Source: Paraphysomonas bandaiensis (taxonomy: Eukaryota > Chrysophyceae). From it: 64,000 nt of DNA. The notes beneath the pieces are model-generated. The model was not told the DNA's origin. It worked only from the letters and a program-made list of their open reading frames with translations, and made no database searches. The position numbers and the translations under genes are program-made. Below, in pieces: positions 11,701 through 26,700 of the stretch. The number at the start of each line of letters is the position of its first letter. Within the stretch, counting starts at the first letter, position 1. Where the stretch lies: positions 30,060-94,059 of the forward strand of contig CBFFRP010000416.1 of NCBI GenBank assembly GCA_965644295.1, given 5' to 3'.

Positions 11701-14700
11701 ACTCCTGTTCTATGTAATGCAACAGCCCCTTCAGAAACGAATGCAAGGTTTGCAACCGCCCCACATGCATATTGCGCAATCTCCGAGTATTCCTCAAACT
11801 GTCGAAGAACTCGAACAATTACATCACAAGCACCACATCGAATGAAGCGATGACTGCATGTTTCATTTCCAGCTAAGCAGAATATCGCACGACATGCAGA
11901 GTAAACCAGTGGCATATTATTCAGTCTTCGTTCCAAGCACGACACGACAATTTCACATGCACCCTCAACCATAAGTTTCTGGATATTTTCTGCATTTTCA
12001 GATGAAATTGATTTGCTATGTCGTGCTAACATTGCAATTGCATTCAAGGCAGCACCTTCCATTTCAGGACTAGACGACGCTGAGTCACCACCCATTCTCT
12101 GTAAGACAGACACAACTATACCACAAGAGTTGTTATCACCGAACTTTTCTTGGTTCGAAGAATTCCCGGTACACAAGCTTACCATTGCAAGCATGGCCAT
12201 TTTCGCTAAACTAACATTTCTATGTTCCAGTGATAGTGACATGACATTCGAGATTAATTCACATGCCCCACAATCGCCAAATACTGTGGCGCTCCTAGAC
12301 ATTCGCTTTCTGGACAAGAGAAAGATAACACTACAGGCATCTTCATTGATAACCATATTGCTAATATTAGCTTTAAGCACTGCTGTCAAGTATAAACATT
12401 CGTTGTTAAGAGGATCAAGACTATTTCCCTCTTCTTCACACGCATACATATCCCGAAGCAAACGTAAGCAAAACATTACCGTCATTGGGCGATTGCAAAA
12501 TTCATCGATTGACGCAACAACCAACTCTCGCACATCTAAAACTCGCAAGGAAGATATGGAACCCTTCTTATGACGTAGTAAACATATCAGCAACTTTGAT
12601 ATTGACATCGATACATCCGGGTTGTGACAATGGAAACGGAAACACGCAACAAGGACTTCTAGTGCACCTTCCCGACTAACTTTCTCGGTATTGGACACAC
12701 TGTCCGTGCAGAGTACACTCAATGCTGATGTTGCTGCAACTACAATATCAACATTTTCTTTATAATTTCTTAAAACTTTGACGATAGCATCGCACATGCC
12801 AATTTTGCCATACATCTCTTTATTTTCCTGAGAGTCAAAAGCAATGGCTGATACGGCTTCACACGAATTGATGCATGCCAGTTCACTATCTGCATTTTTC
12901 AGCATCACAATCTTAATTAATTCGCAGCCATCACCGCCACCAAAAAACCTTCGATTAAGAACTGTAATAGCAAGGGCTTTTACTGCAAGAAACAAAGCAG
13001 CAGCGACCTCCGAGTGATTCATATGACTTTCTAATGCCCTGAATATCATCAAACATAACTTCGTCTTCGCACATCGATCTGCGTTTACTGGGCAGTTGAG
13101 AGCAAAGCCCGCAACCGCCTCTGATGCTACTGTGACAAATCCTCTGTCGTCTTCGTACTGCTCAAACGCGATTGCAAGACCTTCGCAAACACCAGAAGCT
13201 CCTGCCGCAGACTTGGAGGATTCTGTGTGGATAATGCGAGACAAAAGACTACAACAAACTAATATCGCAGCGTAATCATTGATATGCACGCGCAGTCCTG
13301 TGACTACCAGGTCGAATACTGATGGATTCCCTAAGCGAATTCCGTTGGATGATTGCGCAGCAAGAGCTACCATTGCTGTCATGATATGTGTACATATTGC
13401 TGCACCTTTCAAATGAGAGCGAAGCGCAGAAACAAGAGCATCGCAAACACCTTCACTTCCCAGTTCTATCGAACAGCGCTCACTGTTATCAGCCAATGAT
13501 GTGACTGCAAGAGAAGCAGCTTGCACGATTGCTCGATCTGAAGAATGCGCGACTAAAACCCTTGCGAGCAATGCACTCACACCAGTCTCGCATAATATAC
13601 TAGCCTCTGTGTCTACTTTACCAAGCAGGGCAACTGCAGCGCACATATGACGCACAGAAGATTGCGACAAGTGTTGCTTCAAAGCCGATGTTGCACATTT
13701 ACTCATACCACACTGAATTAGCTGAGTAATATTTGAACTTCTTTTCATTAACACAACCGCTGTTTGACAGGCATATCCACACAACGCGGCATTGCTGTTG
13801 TGATGAGAAATAATACCTGTTATCATTTCACAAGCACCATTTTCACCGAAAGCGTCGGAGTTGACATCATCATTCGTGCTCAAAGCAGTAATAGCACGAC
13901 AACAATTTTCGGCGATTCCTATGCTATTGCAGTGAGCCTCGTAGGCACTTATCACATATTTAGCAACATTAGTTTTACTAAATAAAGATTTATTGTCACT
14001 AGATTTGTAGGCGATTCTAGACACTGCACCCATTATTCCTTCAGCGATGTTTTCAGCTTCAAAGTGCTTTTCTAGAGCAATGGATAAGCTTCGGCAAACG
14101 TCGTGAACGCCCAAGACTTCACGACTTGATTCGTCCATTGCAAGTGCGCAGAGTAGACGACAAACTTGTTCAACTACAACAGCTGAATCAACTTGAACAA
14201 CAAGTGCCTTGACAATTTCACCAGATGCGCCGAGAATCCTGCTCCTTTCGTGTGTATGGTCCGTAGAGGCATTGTTGAATAGATTAACCAGAGCTCCACA
14301 AGCCTCAGCAGTCACTTTCTCCGTGTGGACAAACCGGCGCAACATAGACAATACATGCTCAATCGCACCAAGGGAAACGAGTAGAGAACGGTTGTCTATG
14401 TTACATGACAAATTTCTTGTGGCTTTGCAGCAACAATGTGCTACCCGAACGTCGTTACTGAATATGTTTAAAGAATTTACAATAGTTTCGCAAGCTCCAC
14501 CAGTTCCGAGAATAACGGAAAGAGAATCATCCAACGATAAGACTGATATAATCATTCCAAATTTGGCAGCAATATCAGGGTTTTCGGAATACTTCCGTGC
14601 AATACCTAAAATTACTTCACAGAGACCAGCATCACGAAACATGTTGATGACAGAAGGAGCTTGCGCTGTAGAATTCAGCATACATGATATAATTGATGTC

Positions 14701-17700
14701 GCATTCTGCACAATAGACGATATCTTCATGTGTCGGCGTAAAGAAGACACAAGCATATCTGGCCAGCCACTTTTCACAAACTGAGCCGAAACGGTCGCAT
14801 CAATCACAAGCGCACTTACTGCACTCGAAATAGCTGAAACGGTTCGCTCATTTGATTCGAACCTCTTAAAAAGGTTTAACAGGACTATGGCAATATTGCT
14901 CTGCCCTAACCTGGCAATGGTTGTACGTAAAACAGCTACCCGCGAGATTACAGCACTCCCAGATACAACGACGTCAACTGGTAGATCTTCATGATCTTGA
15001 AGTGTATTAACAACAAGCTCACATATACCACCTTTGACAAACACATCCACCAATTCTTCGTCATGTATAATCAACAATTTGATGAGAGTGCAACAGCGTG
15101 CCACCGATTTATAATCCGACTTTGTAACTTTGAAAAGCTCGATCAATGCAGGCACGGTGCCGTTATCCACAAGCACCATAACATTGCGACCTGAAATAGC
15201 GAGTCTCTCCATCGCACCGACGATACTTACTGCCACATCTGACTCCATTGTGGCGTAACTCTCCAACAGTGACGGCAGCAATTGACAGGCTCCGAGCTCC
15301 GTCAAACGCAATCCCGATTCCGCATCTCCAGCAATTTTATCAAGAGCAATGCATGCTGCCTTTGTAACTCTTGGGTCCTTTTTCATAATCGATAAAGCCT
15401 TCATTAAAAACTTGTCTGTTTTAAGATTATAAAAAGCGTTTAAGTTATAAGAGTTCGGCTCTGACTCGCCATCCTGCCGACATAAAAAAGCCAGCGCTAG
15501 TAGCAGATACTCAAGAGTAGAACTACCCTTGAACATTCCGTTGAGTGCACTCGACACATGAACGCAGACGCCAGCCACACCAAACGCTTCCGCATTAGAA
15601 GCAGTACTCCTACACAGCATAAATATAGCCCGCGCACACGACATTGCAGTCTTTTCGTCATCATCATTGATAGCTGTGGACAATACTGCAGAAACAATCT
15701 CACAGCATCCCGCTAAACCAAAGGCAACGCAATTTTCACTGTCCACGGCAAGAGTATCTATCACCCGCAAGGAACAATGCACTACAGTAGATCCGTTCAC
15801 CGAGTTGGAATGCCTTCGAAACACACTTGCGACCGCAGTACATACTCCCGCGTCTCCCATCAGAGGAATGGTCTTTTCGTCTTCGCATATCGTCTCTATA
15901 GCACTTAGAATTTGAACTATCGCGGCTTCAGCACCAATGTGCTTACGAAGAAGCGTCGCACACAGCTCGCAAACCCCAAGATCAATCAGTATTCGAGTAT
16001 TCTCTCTATTTTTAACTAATAGTTTTACAACAGCCACACAATTTTGCTCAGTTGCACTTGGATTGTCCATACCACGTCTCAAGGCCTTCACCACTGCTTC
16101 AGAGGCAGAGCGAAGCCCAATATCAGCACGGGTTGCTTTATCTGTAATTATAACTTGCAATGCTTTTGATATGTCCTGTGCCGCCTCTGCATCGTTTTCA
16201 AAATGCTGTAAGGCGTCAACAAGTAGATCTTGCATTCCCAAGGACGAAAATATTTCAATGCTGTCGTCACAATTCAGCGCAAGTAGTCGAACGACAGCAC
16301 ATGCTTGAGATACAATCGCAGCATGACAGGGAAATAATTTTATCACGGCAGTCATACTCTCACATGCATTAGCACGATATACTCGAAAACAGTTTTCAGA
16401 GGAGTGGTCAGACAATTGTCTAACAACTTCACACACAAGCTGTGTCATATCAGCATCACACTGCTCCATCCACATAGGCAAAATTGCTTCTAACATTGTT
16501 ACGTCAATACCACTTTCTTCCAATACTGCAGAGCAGCTGTCTGTGCATTGAGTCAACGCTTTCACAGCTTCCAATATGCTTCGTAGCACGCGCTTTTCAG
16601 AACACGCATATATTTTCAATGATGATGCTACAAAATCACATATTCCTAGTTGACACATGAGAGTTCTGAAGGAATCGTCATTGGCTATGTTTTTAATAGC
16701 GCAACAAACACTCGCGACAGCAGTGGGACAATCAGCATATAAAGACGTGGCTTTACCTATAAAACTTACAATTTGCAGTTCTCTCAGTAATTCAAGGTTA
16801 GACTCAGCAATGCATAGGTTAGCAACTACATTAGAAGCCGCTTCGATAATGTCTTGGTCGTTTATGTGATTCTCAAACACAGACACCACAGTCTCACATG
16901 CCCCAACTGCACCCAGATGGGAAACATGTTCCGTATTACTATCGCATGAGATACCATACATTGCATGTATTCCAGCCCGAGCAGAGTCCACACAAGAAGA
17001 GCAATTTCGAAGAGTTGAAGTGACAGCGGCATAAGCTCCAGCCAAACGCATCTGTTCCACATTCTCAAAACATACTGTCTCATAATCTCTGGAATGTTTA
17101 CACAAAAGACTGATAACCCATAGGGCAGCTTCTTCAGTCGATTCTGACATCCGGGCCCAGCCGGAGAGAATCGAGACGACCAATTCGCATGTCGCACCGT
17201 TTCGACCAAAAGCAATTTGGTTCCCAGAATTTGAACGTATTAAGCTAGCAATAGCATACGCAACCGTCTCCGTTGCATCAATATCCAATGCACTAGATGC
17301 AACCCGCAAAACATTGACAACCAAATCACACACACCTAGCTTTCCAAGAACTTCGGAAGTAGACTGTAGACCGACCATGACAACTATTAAACTACAAGCG
17401 GACTTCGAAACATCCAAATTGGATTCATCATCACTATATCTCTCCAACACCATATATATGTGTTCTTGTCCCTCACACTCAGAGAAAAAAGACATGTTAC
17501 TCGTATTCCCAACACATAAACTAATTAGTGCTCTCAATATCTCACAAACTACGAATGCTTTAGACAAATGCACTCGAATCGCACCAACGAGCGCCCGGCA
17601 TACACCTTCTCGACCAAGAGTATCTTGGTATTGAGAACGCTGAGGAACGTTTTCACTTGTGAGAGCTTGCACCATTTTGGAAAAGGAAATCATTACATCT

Positions 17701-20700
17701 TCCAAACAACCAAATTTATTTGCAGCTTCTACCATGGAGGCAAAAGCTCCAGAAATCGCAATCTTAGTCATATTATCGGGGTCCATACATAGACTATGCA
17801 TAAAATATAGCGCATGGACACTCGATTCACCTTCATTCTCCATAACATAAGACCTGAGAGTAGATGTAACAATTTCGCAAGCTCCTGTAACACCAAATCT
17901 GGAGGCAGAGGATGGAACGATCTCAATTACACTTCCTACCAGTTTGAAAACGGCCCCATGAATGTCCTTGTCATGGGGATACGCATCTAAAGTATGTATC
18001 ACAACATCACATAATCCACACTCAAATAATTCCAGAGCTATCTCTAAACTGTCATTCAACAACGCACATAATGTACAAAAGGCCTCAACAATAACACTTT
18101 TGTGAAGTAAGTGTGTTGTTATCGCAGTGCAAATACTCTGATTCGCGCCTATCGAAAAGAATCGTTTTGTATTATCAATTTCAGAAGACAAGCCACTTAT
18201 CGCATTACACGCAGCCTCGACTACGTGTGGGTTTTTCATTTGTTCGTGAAGTGCCGAGCATACAGTTTCACAGGCACCAACTGCCCCAAGCGCAGTTGAG
18301 CTAGATTTGTGTTGTTGACACATGTTAGCTATCGTTCGGAAACTGACTTGAAGTATATCAGGATCTGATAGATGTCCTTTCACAGTGTCTACCAAAGTGC
18401 GACAAGAGCTGAGAGGAATTTTAGCATCTCCATCGGACCCTTCGGGAAGAGACAAACTCCACAAGGCTCCGCAACCAAGTTTCGATATATCTTCACGACT
18501 GTGGAACACTTTTAAGGCTCGCTCTACCCTTTCAACAGCATGGAGAGAACGTAACTTCTGTCGACATGCTGGACAATTAGAAGCCAGGTGCCATATTGCA
18601 CCACAACACACTCTCACAACACTAGGTTGATCAGCCCACACATCTATTGCACTGACGATGGTGCTCATAACGGTAGTAGCAGCAAACTTTTCTTTGCTCA
18701 TATCGTTGTCAATACAAAGAAACCAAACACATTCAATTGCGATTTCACATCGCTTTACATCCCCCTCAACAATATTGAGATAGGTCACCAGCATCTCACA
18801 TACTCCTGACAGCGCAAATGCCGACGAACTGTCTATGTTGCTTTTCGACATGTCACGGATTGCAGTCACAGCATGTGTACAAACTGTATTATCGCTTCCC
18901 AGATTCCACTGCAAAACTGTCGATACAGCCTTTGGGGCATCCGCATCGCTGAGAAGTATTGTGTTGCCGTGGGAGCTATTGACTAATAGACAAATAGCTT
19001 TACAAGCCAACACGGACACTGCTGGCGATTTGAAATGATTGTGAATTATGAAGACAATCAAATCACTAATTCCGCACGCACCCCATACTTCACTCTGCAA
19101 TGCATCTGTTTCAATAGAGGCTATGACAGCGTTTAAAACCTGTTCTGCAAGACCAATTGAGCTACCAAACATCTTCCCATTCGCAATTATAACATCGTAG
19201 ACCTCTGCACTCTGTAAATGAGAAGAGTAGTTCCCATGAGTAAAGAACACAGCAATAATTCCAACGCAACACTCAATTACAAACGAATTAGCCAAACTAT
19301 ATACAGTCAAGCCCTTCAAAACTGTATCTACTGCACCACATGATCCAAGACACGACAGATTTCGTTCACTATGATAAGCTAGAGCCATAACGACTGCGAA
19401 TCCACTGGCGGCAACATCAAGGGCATCCAAATGTTTATTAAGGGTGTCAATACATGTACTGCAATGATCATTGCTGGATAGTTTCTCAATATTGGTTACA
19501 TCACCAAACTGGACAAGCTTTCGTAGTACAAACAAGCCATCGATACAAATATCAACATCAGTAGCATACTTGCGTATGCATTCAATTATTGCTATTGTCG
19601 ACTCACATGAACTCAATTCTACTTTTCCTTCAATTTCGTAGGCAAAAATAGACAGGAGTGTCAATGACGAGAACACTGTCTCCCGAATAGAGTGATACTG
19701 TTTGAATACTGAGAAAACAATCTTAACAGCCCCCAGTGATACCAATCTTAATACAATAGTCCTATCAACAGTACTTCCTTGAACCCGGGCAAGACCATAC
19801 AGAGCCTGACAAACACTGTCACACACATCAGATCTCATTGTGACATAACTGGAGAGCAGACGGACAAGTAACTCGCACATTCCCGCATCGATGATTATAG
19901 ACGATAGTAAACGTGAATGCGATAACGCCTTAACCATTAGACATAGTGATATAGTAGCTGAAAAATCTTTATCATGCAAGCTAAAAGCTTGAAGCAATTG
20001 CTCTACAAAGTCACCACTCTCCAGTTCCATTAAATTACCAGCATATCCAGTACAAAGTGCTTCAATCGAATCAAAGAGGGCAGCAATTGCATCAGCACTA
20101 GACATGTGGAAACTAACAGCCTCACAGAGTATAGAACAAAGTCCCATTGAGCAAAAAGTTTCCGCGATAGATGCTACCTCTCGTACCAGAGAAGATACTC
20201 CATGGCAGGCTTGGATAACGACGCCTTTGTCATTCATATGAGTTCTTAGCGAATCTATCAGGGTCTTAACTACATGTCCCGTCACCTGTTGATCAGTATC
20301 CCCGGCCTTAGAGTCGTCGGTAGAGAGCGTTAATAACCACAGTATCGAAGCCAGTACTTCACCATCTGCGTTATATTTTTCCTTCAAAGCGCCAAGGAGA
20401 GTTTTTAGCTTCATAGTATCCATGGTACTATGACTGCTAATTGCAAATCGAATTGAATTGAATGCATGGCAAATTGCAATTACGACGTCGCGACTGTCTT
20501 GATGCAACGACAGGAGGTTTAACAATACTGTACACCCTGAATTTTCAACAACATATCCAGCGTTAGACTCATTTTCACGACAGAGAGCTGATAAAGCAGT
20601 ACACACAGCGGTAACTACATCTACAACACAGTCCGTAGCTCTAATAATTTCCATTAAATTTAGACAGCACTCTTCACCAAATCGTGACCCATTAGCTGGA

Positions 20701-23700
20701 CAAGTCATCATGCTCTTGATGGTCGATGATATTGAACATATTAAAATGTCATGATTTCGGTATGACAGGAGAGCATTTGTCAATATGTCGCATATGCCAT
20801 GAGAGCCCATTCTTTCGCTAGCAACAATAGAACTGGAGCACAAGCTGGATACTGCCACACATAGCCTTTGGTATACGTGAGATGATTCTACATACGCCAC
20901 CATCCGCGAAGCGAGAAGTGTGTATAGCTTACTACTTTCGGAGAACTTGTAACCTGACGCTGACACAGCGGCTATACTTCCACTGACGGCACTCAATACA
21001 ATTGGTTTGTCCGAGAAATTTTCAATTGCTGTAGAGAAAGTATTTTCGAAACGACAGTCCTCTACAAACAAGGGAAGAACACTGGAACTATCCATCTCAA
21101 ATAACGATGTGACACATTTAAACATATTGATTGTTGTTTTTACACATGAACCATGAGTTTCCGAAATTACCATAAGAGCAGAACATACACCACATTGAGC
21201 AAAAAATTGAACATTAGATAAATTCGATCTCGTAACAGACTCTATCGCAGCGCACGCGGCGGTAGCCACGACAGAATTACTGATGTACATGTTCATGCAT
21301 TGAACTAATATTTCACGGGCTGAATGCGTCCTGAAAAAAGATTCATTAACACTGTACCGGCATAGACTTGCAACAGCATAACACGCTGCAGCACACACAC
21401 CAGAGGAATACAAGAGCGCAGTCATATCTTCCGTGTGTTTTTTCAATGTATCAACAACAAAACGAGGGACACAGGAGGTAGACAAAAGAGAAACACACTG
21501 CGAACTGCTTTCTGTCAAAGAAGTAACAACCTCGCAAATTACATGAGCTGTATCATCGCTATTTACTTCACAAAGCTTTACAATCCGATCTACGAATCCA
21601 TCTTCAATAAACTTCTCCGCATTGATTTGGTTTTTGGTGACCAATGCACCTACAGTACGAAATGCAGCAACATATACATCCATATTTGAGACGTAAAATG
21701 TCAGTACCATTGAAACAGAGTCACATATGCCAACATTAGACAGAAGCGCTTGTGCATCAGAGTTTGCGTCCGAAACAATTCGAATAACGCGCAAACATGC
21801 CATTACCACATCTTGATGCTCAATAAAATTCCGAAGTGTATGATTCAGTAATTCACCGCATGACTTTTCAGCAATTTCAGAGCAGCATCCTGGGTCGTTT
21901 TGGCACATCGATTCCAGCAAAACTAACCCACGATATAGTACCGACGCACAAGTTGGATGTTTCTCCAATACGGATACAACACATGCACCTACTCCTTGCT
22001 TTGCTAGGTCTTCCTGAATTGCAATGAGATGAGATACACTTATCATAGCCTCCAAAGCCGCGAGAACAACATCTTCATGCTGTGAATGCATGGCGAGTAA
22101 GGTCAAAATTTTATGAACTGTCCCGCATTCATTTAGTAGTGACGAGGCTTTAGTGTTGCTACTTAAACCATAGACAGCATTACACCAGGACAAAGAGGCT
22201 TCGGGACCCATATCATGTCTATCACTTGCAGAATTCACAATATATTCACCAATTCTTAATGCCAGCAGGCGGTTTACACATTCTTCAGAGCTGCACAATC
22301 CAGCAACAGCAGTAGATATAATATGAACAGCATTTATATCCGGCCCCTTACTTGTCATCAGGAACTGCAACGCTTCGCATACCCCTCTTGACATGAGTTT
22401 ATCGCAATTGTCAGATACTGAAGTACACATGTTGGCAACTAGCAAACAGAGCAACGAGAGTACGCAATCATTCTCACTATATTTATATAAACCAGCTATG
22501 GCTGCATCACTCACACCACTGTCAGTAACTGAGCATTTAAAAGCATTGTCACCAATCAGCAGGCTACATAAAACCGCACAACAGTTTTCCAAAATATCAA
22601 CATTGCTAAAGAAATGAAGGAATATAGCTGAAAACAAGTCATATCCAGCTGATTCTCTCAAACGCGTTACGTTTCCTTCATGACCACCCGCAAGATTTCG
22701 AGCAGCCATACATCCTGACATTACCACTATTTCAGATTCACTGTGACAACGAAGCATATCAATGATAAGTTCACATGCCCCACTCACTCCAAAAGTTGAT
22801 TTATTGAGCACATGATTCGCAGAGAGTGAGCAAATTGTTCGACATGCCATTTTACAAAAGTTTGGATTATCAGTATGAGTAGCTATCGCATCACATATGG
22901 CGTGGCAAGCCCCAGCCTGCCCATAACGCGACTGATCGGCCTCTGATTTCGTTGCCATTGCACATATTGCCTCGCAAGCATTGTACGCAATATCTACCCT
23001 GGTAGTGTGTCTTCTCAAAATAGAAATGATAACTTCACAAATACCTAATTTTCGCAACTTCGATGCGGTCGTGCCTTTATTGTACTCAAGCAATCGGGAT
23101 ATTGTAATGCACCCTGTGCTAGAAAACTCAGGGTTTACTTTCTTTTCGTCCATAATATTCACCAGCAATATAGAATACTCGGTGTTGTCGACAGCTGCAG
23201 CAACAGTTTCCCCTCCGAACTCAAGAAGTGTAGAAAGCACTTTACATGCATTTAGACAAGCATCCTCAGAGAGAGCTTTTCCGCTGTGCAGTCGAAAAGC
23301 ATCCACCAGTGGTATGATGCTATCTAAAGAACTGTATACTGTACAAGTTTCAACGGATGACAATAGCACCAGCTCGGCTAGAGCACATGCGTGCTCTACA
23401 GCAGCAGCAGATCGAGTGTGCTTGGATATTAGAGTTGTAAGTAGAGTGCACATTTCCGTCATATTAAAACTCGCGAACAGAGTTGCTGAACATGAAAGTA
23501 AGTAATATAAGATATTACAACCGCTGCAGCATATTTCTACATTGTTAAGGTTATTCAGCAACTGTGCCAAGATAACTCGACCAGCTCCTGCCTCAACAAA
23601 TCTCTCAGTTGTAACATTAACATAAAGAGTGTGTGCTCTCCCATGTTGACATAAGGCAACCATCGCACTTAAGACGGCTGCAACTACAACAGGACTACAG

Positions 23701-26700
23701 CTCCACTTATGCAACATGTCAACCAGCACTTCACATGTACCATGAGTGCCAAATTCCAATTGGTTTGCTACATTCCCGATAGAAAGGCTTACTATTGCTG
23801 CAAGTGATGACAGCACAACTGTTTCGTCATCATTTGTGTTCGCAGATGACAATGTTTGCAGCACACTGAAGCACGTGTTCTCACTGCCCATACGCAGCGA
23901 GTTTTCTCTATTAGTCGAAGTTAGACTCATAATTGCTCCGGACACTGCCGCAGCTACACCACTATTTGTCATATGCTCTTCTAATATACTGGTTACAATT
24001 TCACAAGCGCCTTTTCCACCAAATATCCCGCTATTTTCGTCACAATCAGATGACAAATTCTGTATAGCTAAGCAGGCGTTACGCGCAACATCAGCACTAT
24101 TTGAATGCACAGCGAGGAGGGACAATATTCGCTCACATGTGCCTGCTCTACCTATTTTGATTTTATTGCTCTTGCAGTAAGCTAATCCAGAGATAGCTAA
24201 GCATGCATTGGATACAGCCACCGGGTCGCAGAAGTGCACATTCAACCCATTACACACAGCCTCGCAAACACCATGCGAACCAAATATCATTGCAGCATCA
24301 ATATTGCCTTGAACCAAAGAGAATACTGCATGACATGCCTCCTGATAAACCTCCGTACACTCAGAATGCTGCTTCAAGGCACTAACCATCGTTGAACATA
24401 CATCCATGTCTATGAAAGCTGACTGATTAATAGTGCGCCGTGAATCATCAATTGCAGTAAAAAAACTTATCAGCATTCGAAAACAAGATACACATATCGC
24501 ATCTGAATCAACAAACCTCTTCAAAATAGATAGAATATTGCTCTTAATAGTTCCCCCATCTAGCATTGCTGACATCACCGAAGCTGATTCCATAATTCTG
24601 CATAATACACCACTACATTGGACCATTACATCTCGTACATTCGAAAACTCTGTGAAAAACTTGAGAATTAGGAGAGGGAGTCCTTCATTTTCGAGATTCG
24701 AGCGCCCACTATCGTTGAGCACCAGGTGTTTGGCTGCAGCACATCCCGCTTCCACCACATTTTCGAAGTCCCCAAACCTCTTCAAGCAATTACACACAGC
24801 CTTCGCACCTCCAGCTTTAATCAAAAGTGGAAGATTTTGGGATTGTTCACTGAGGTCGGGGCACGGCATACTCAAATAATAAATGCACCAGATCAGCTGT
24901 GTCTTGACTGAAATATCATTAGTAGTCCAACTGCTGAGTGTACCAAGCACAACACTCTCACAGGCTCCCAGTAATCCAAACGCTTTCTGTATACGGGAAC
25001 CGGCAGAAAGCATTGAGCACATAGCTAAAGAAGAGGATAGACATAACTCTGAGTTACTATCCGCATACGAGAGTTGCATAGCGGTTAATAACACTGCACA
25101 CCCATCTGCTTCCACACATCGCATTACATTGTCGATATTTCTATCACACAAAGAAGCTAGAGTACGACAAAGCAGCGCGGCGTAGGCGGGATCCGTCTGG
25201 GAGGTTCTCAAATTTCGAACAAGCAGCTGGCATATTCCCACAGAGCCCAAGGAATCACAAACACCATGTTCAGTATGTAACGACAAAACTGCCCCGACTG
25301 TACCAATAATATCACTACATACTGCTGGTTCATTGGAATGGAGGGCTAACGCTTGTGTCAATGCAAAGCACACTTCTGTGATATCAGACAAGGAGTAGAA
25401 ATCAATTAATTTCCGCAGTCCAGTACATAACCACTGGACAATATCTCCTTGATCGTTGAACGCTCGAATTCCATTCAGTACATATTGAGAAAAGCGTGAG
25501 TCCCGGACTTGCGACAGGACAGATGGATTCGATTGTACCAGATCATTCAATACCATAACGCCGTGAACGAGTACTTCCTTGTGTTCAGAATGGGAGTCCA
25601 ACGTCCGAACAAGATTCGAAAAAAAATTAGATTGAATAAGCGATAAGTCATTGGATACATGTCTAAGCATATTCTGCAGAGCTGAGCATACATGCACTAT
25701 ACAATTATAGTCGCTATAGTAACTTTCTAAAATACTTAACAAAAGCATATCCGTCCCCAATGCAACAAATTCAATTGCAATGCGAGCGTCATGGACAAGG
25801 GTTGCAATACATGAACATGCTGACTCACGCACAGCATGAATATCCGAGTTATTCTTTAATAAACCAGTGAGCAACCGCACGCGGGACTGATCAAAGTGAT
25901 CACGATAACGATCTAGCCTCGAGAAAATACTCACAACATTCAGTGCATCGCAAACAGCATCACAAATTTCATCGCTTCTAGCAGTGTCACTGGTATCCAT
26001 TTCAGAAATTTGAGCCATCAGCAAACGCTGTATGTCTATATCTAAAAATTTGTTAACAATTTCATTGTGGAAGTCATCATCAATGGTACTACATAGGTTG
26101 CAGACACATCGAAAGAGAACAGAGCAATAGCGCGGTTTTTTTGAATATTTTAAAAGTGCTGCAATAATTATTTCGTGGATGTTCATTTGTATAAATAGTT
26201 CGCGATTTTCACGGCAGTTGACTGTGAAGGCACAAAAACTCGTGCATATCGTTTCCACAATGGCTGATTGCGTTGACAAGTCATATTTACTGGAAAAAAC
26301 TTCTTCTAGCACACTTGGGAGTTTTCGACAAGCCCCCCTTTCTCTCAATATATCAGAGGCAGTCTGACAGCATTCAATTAGTTCATGCATAGCCAGAAAT
26401 GTAAGAGCCCTATCTACGACGTCCTGAAATTCGTCAAGAGTCTCACAAAGTGTTGCACATATGGAGTCATCAAATCCACTCCAAATGGCAATGACAGATA
26501 ACGCTGCACGTAGTACACAAGGTTTACCACGAGATGTCTCCATGGCAACCCTCACTGAGTCCCTCACATACTGGCTTGAGATATCATCACAACTTGCTAA
26601 ATTGAGTCTTCCCAGAGCATACATCGCGTGCTCCTGTACCATAGATGAACTGGAATACATTTTTAGCAATCGAACAATGGTCGAACACGCATCACTTTCG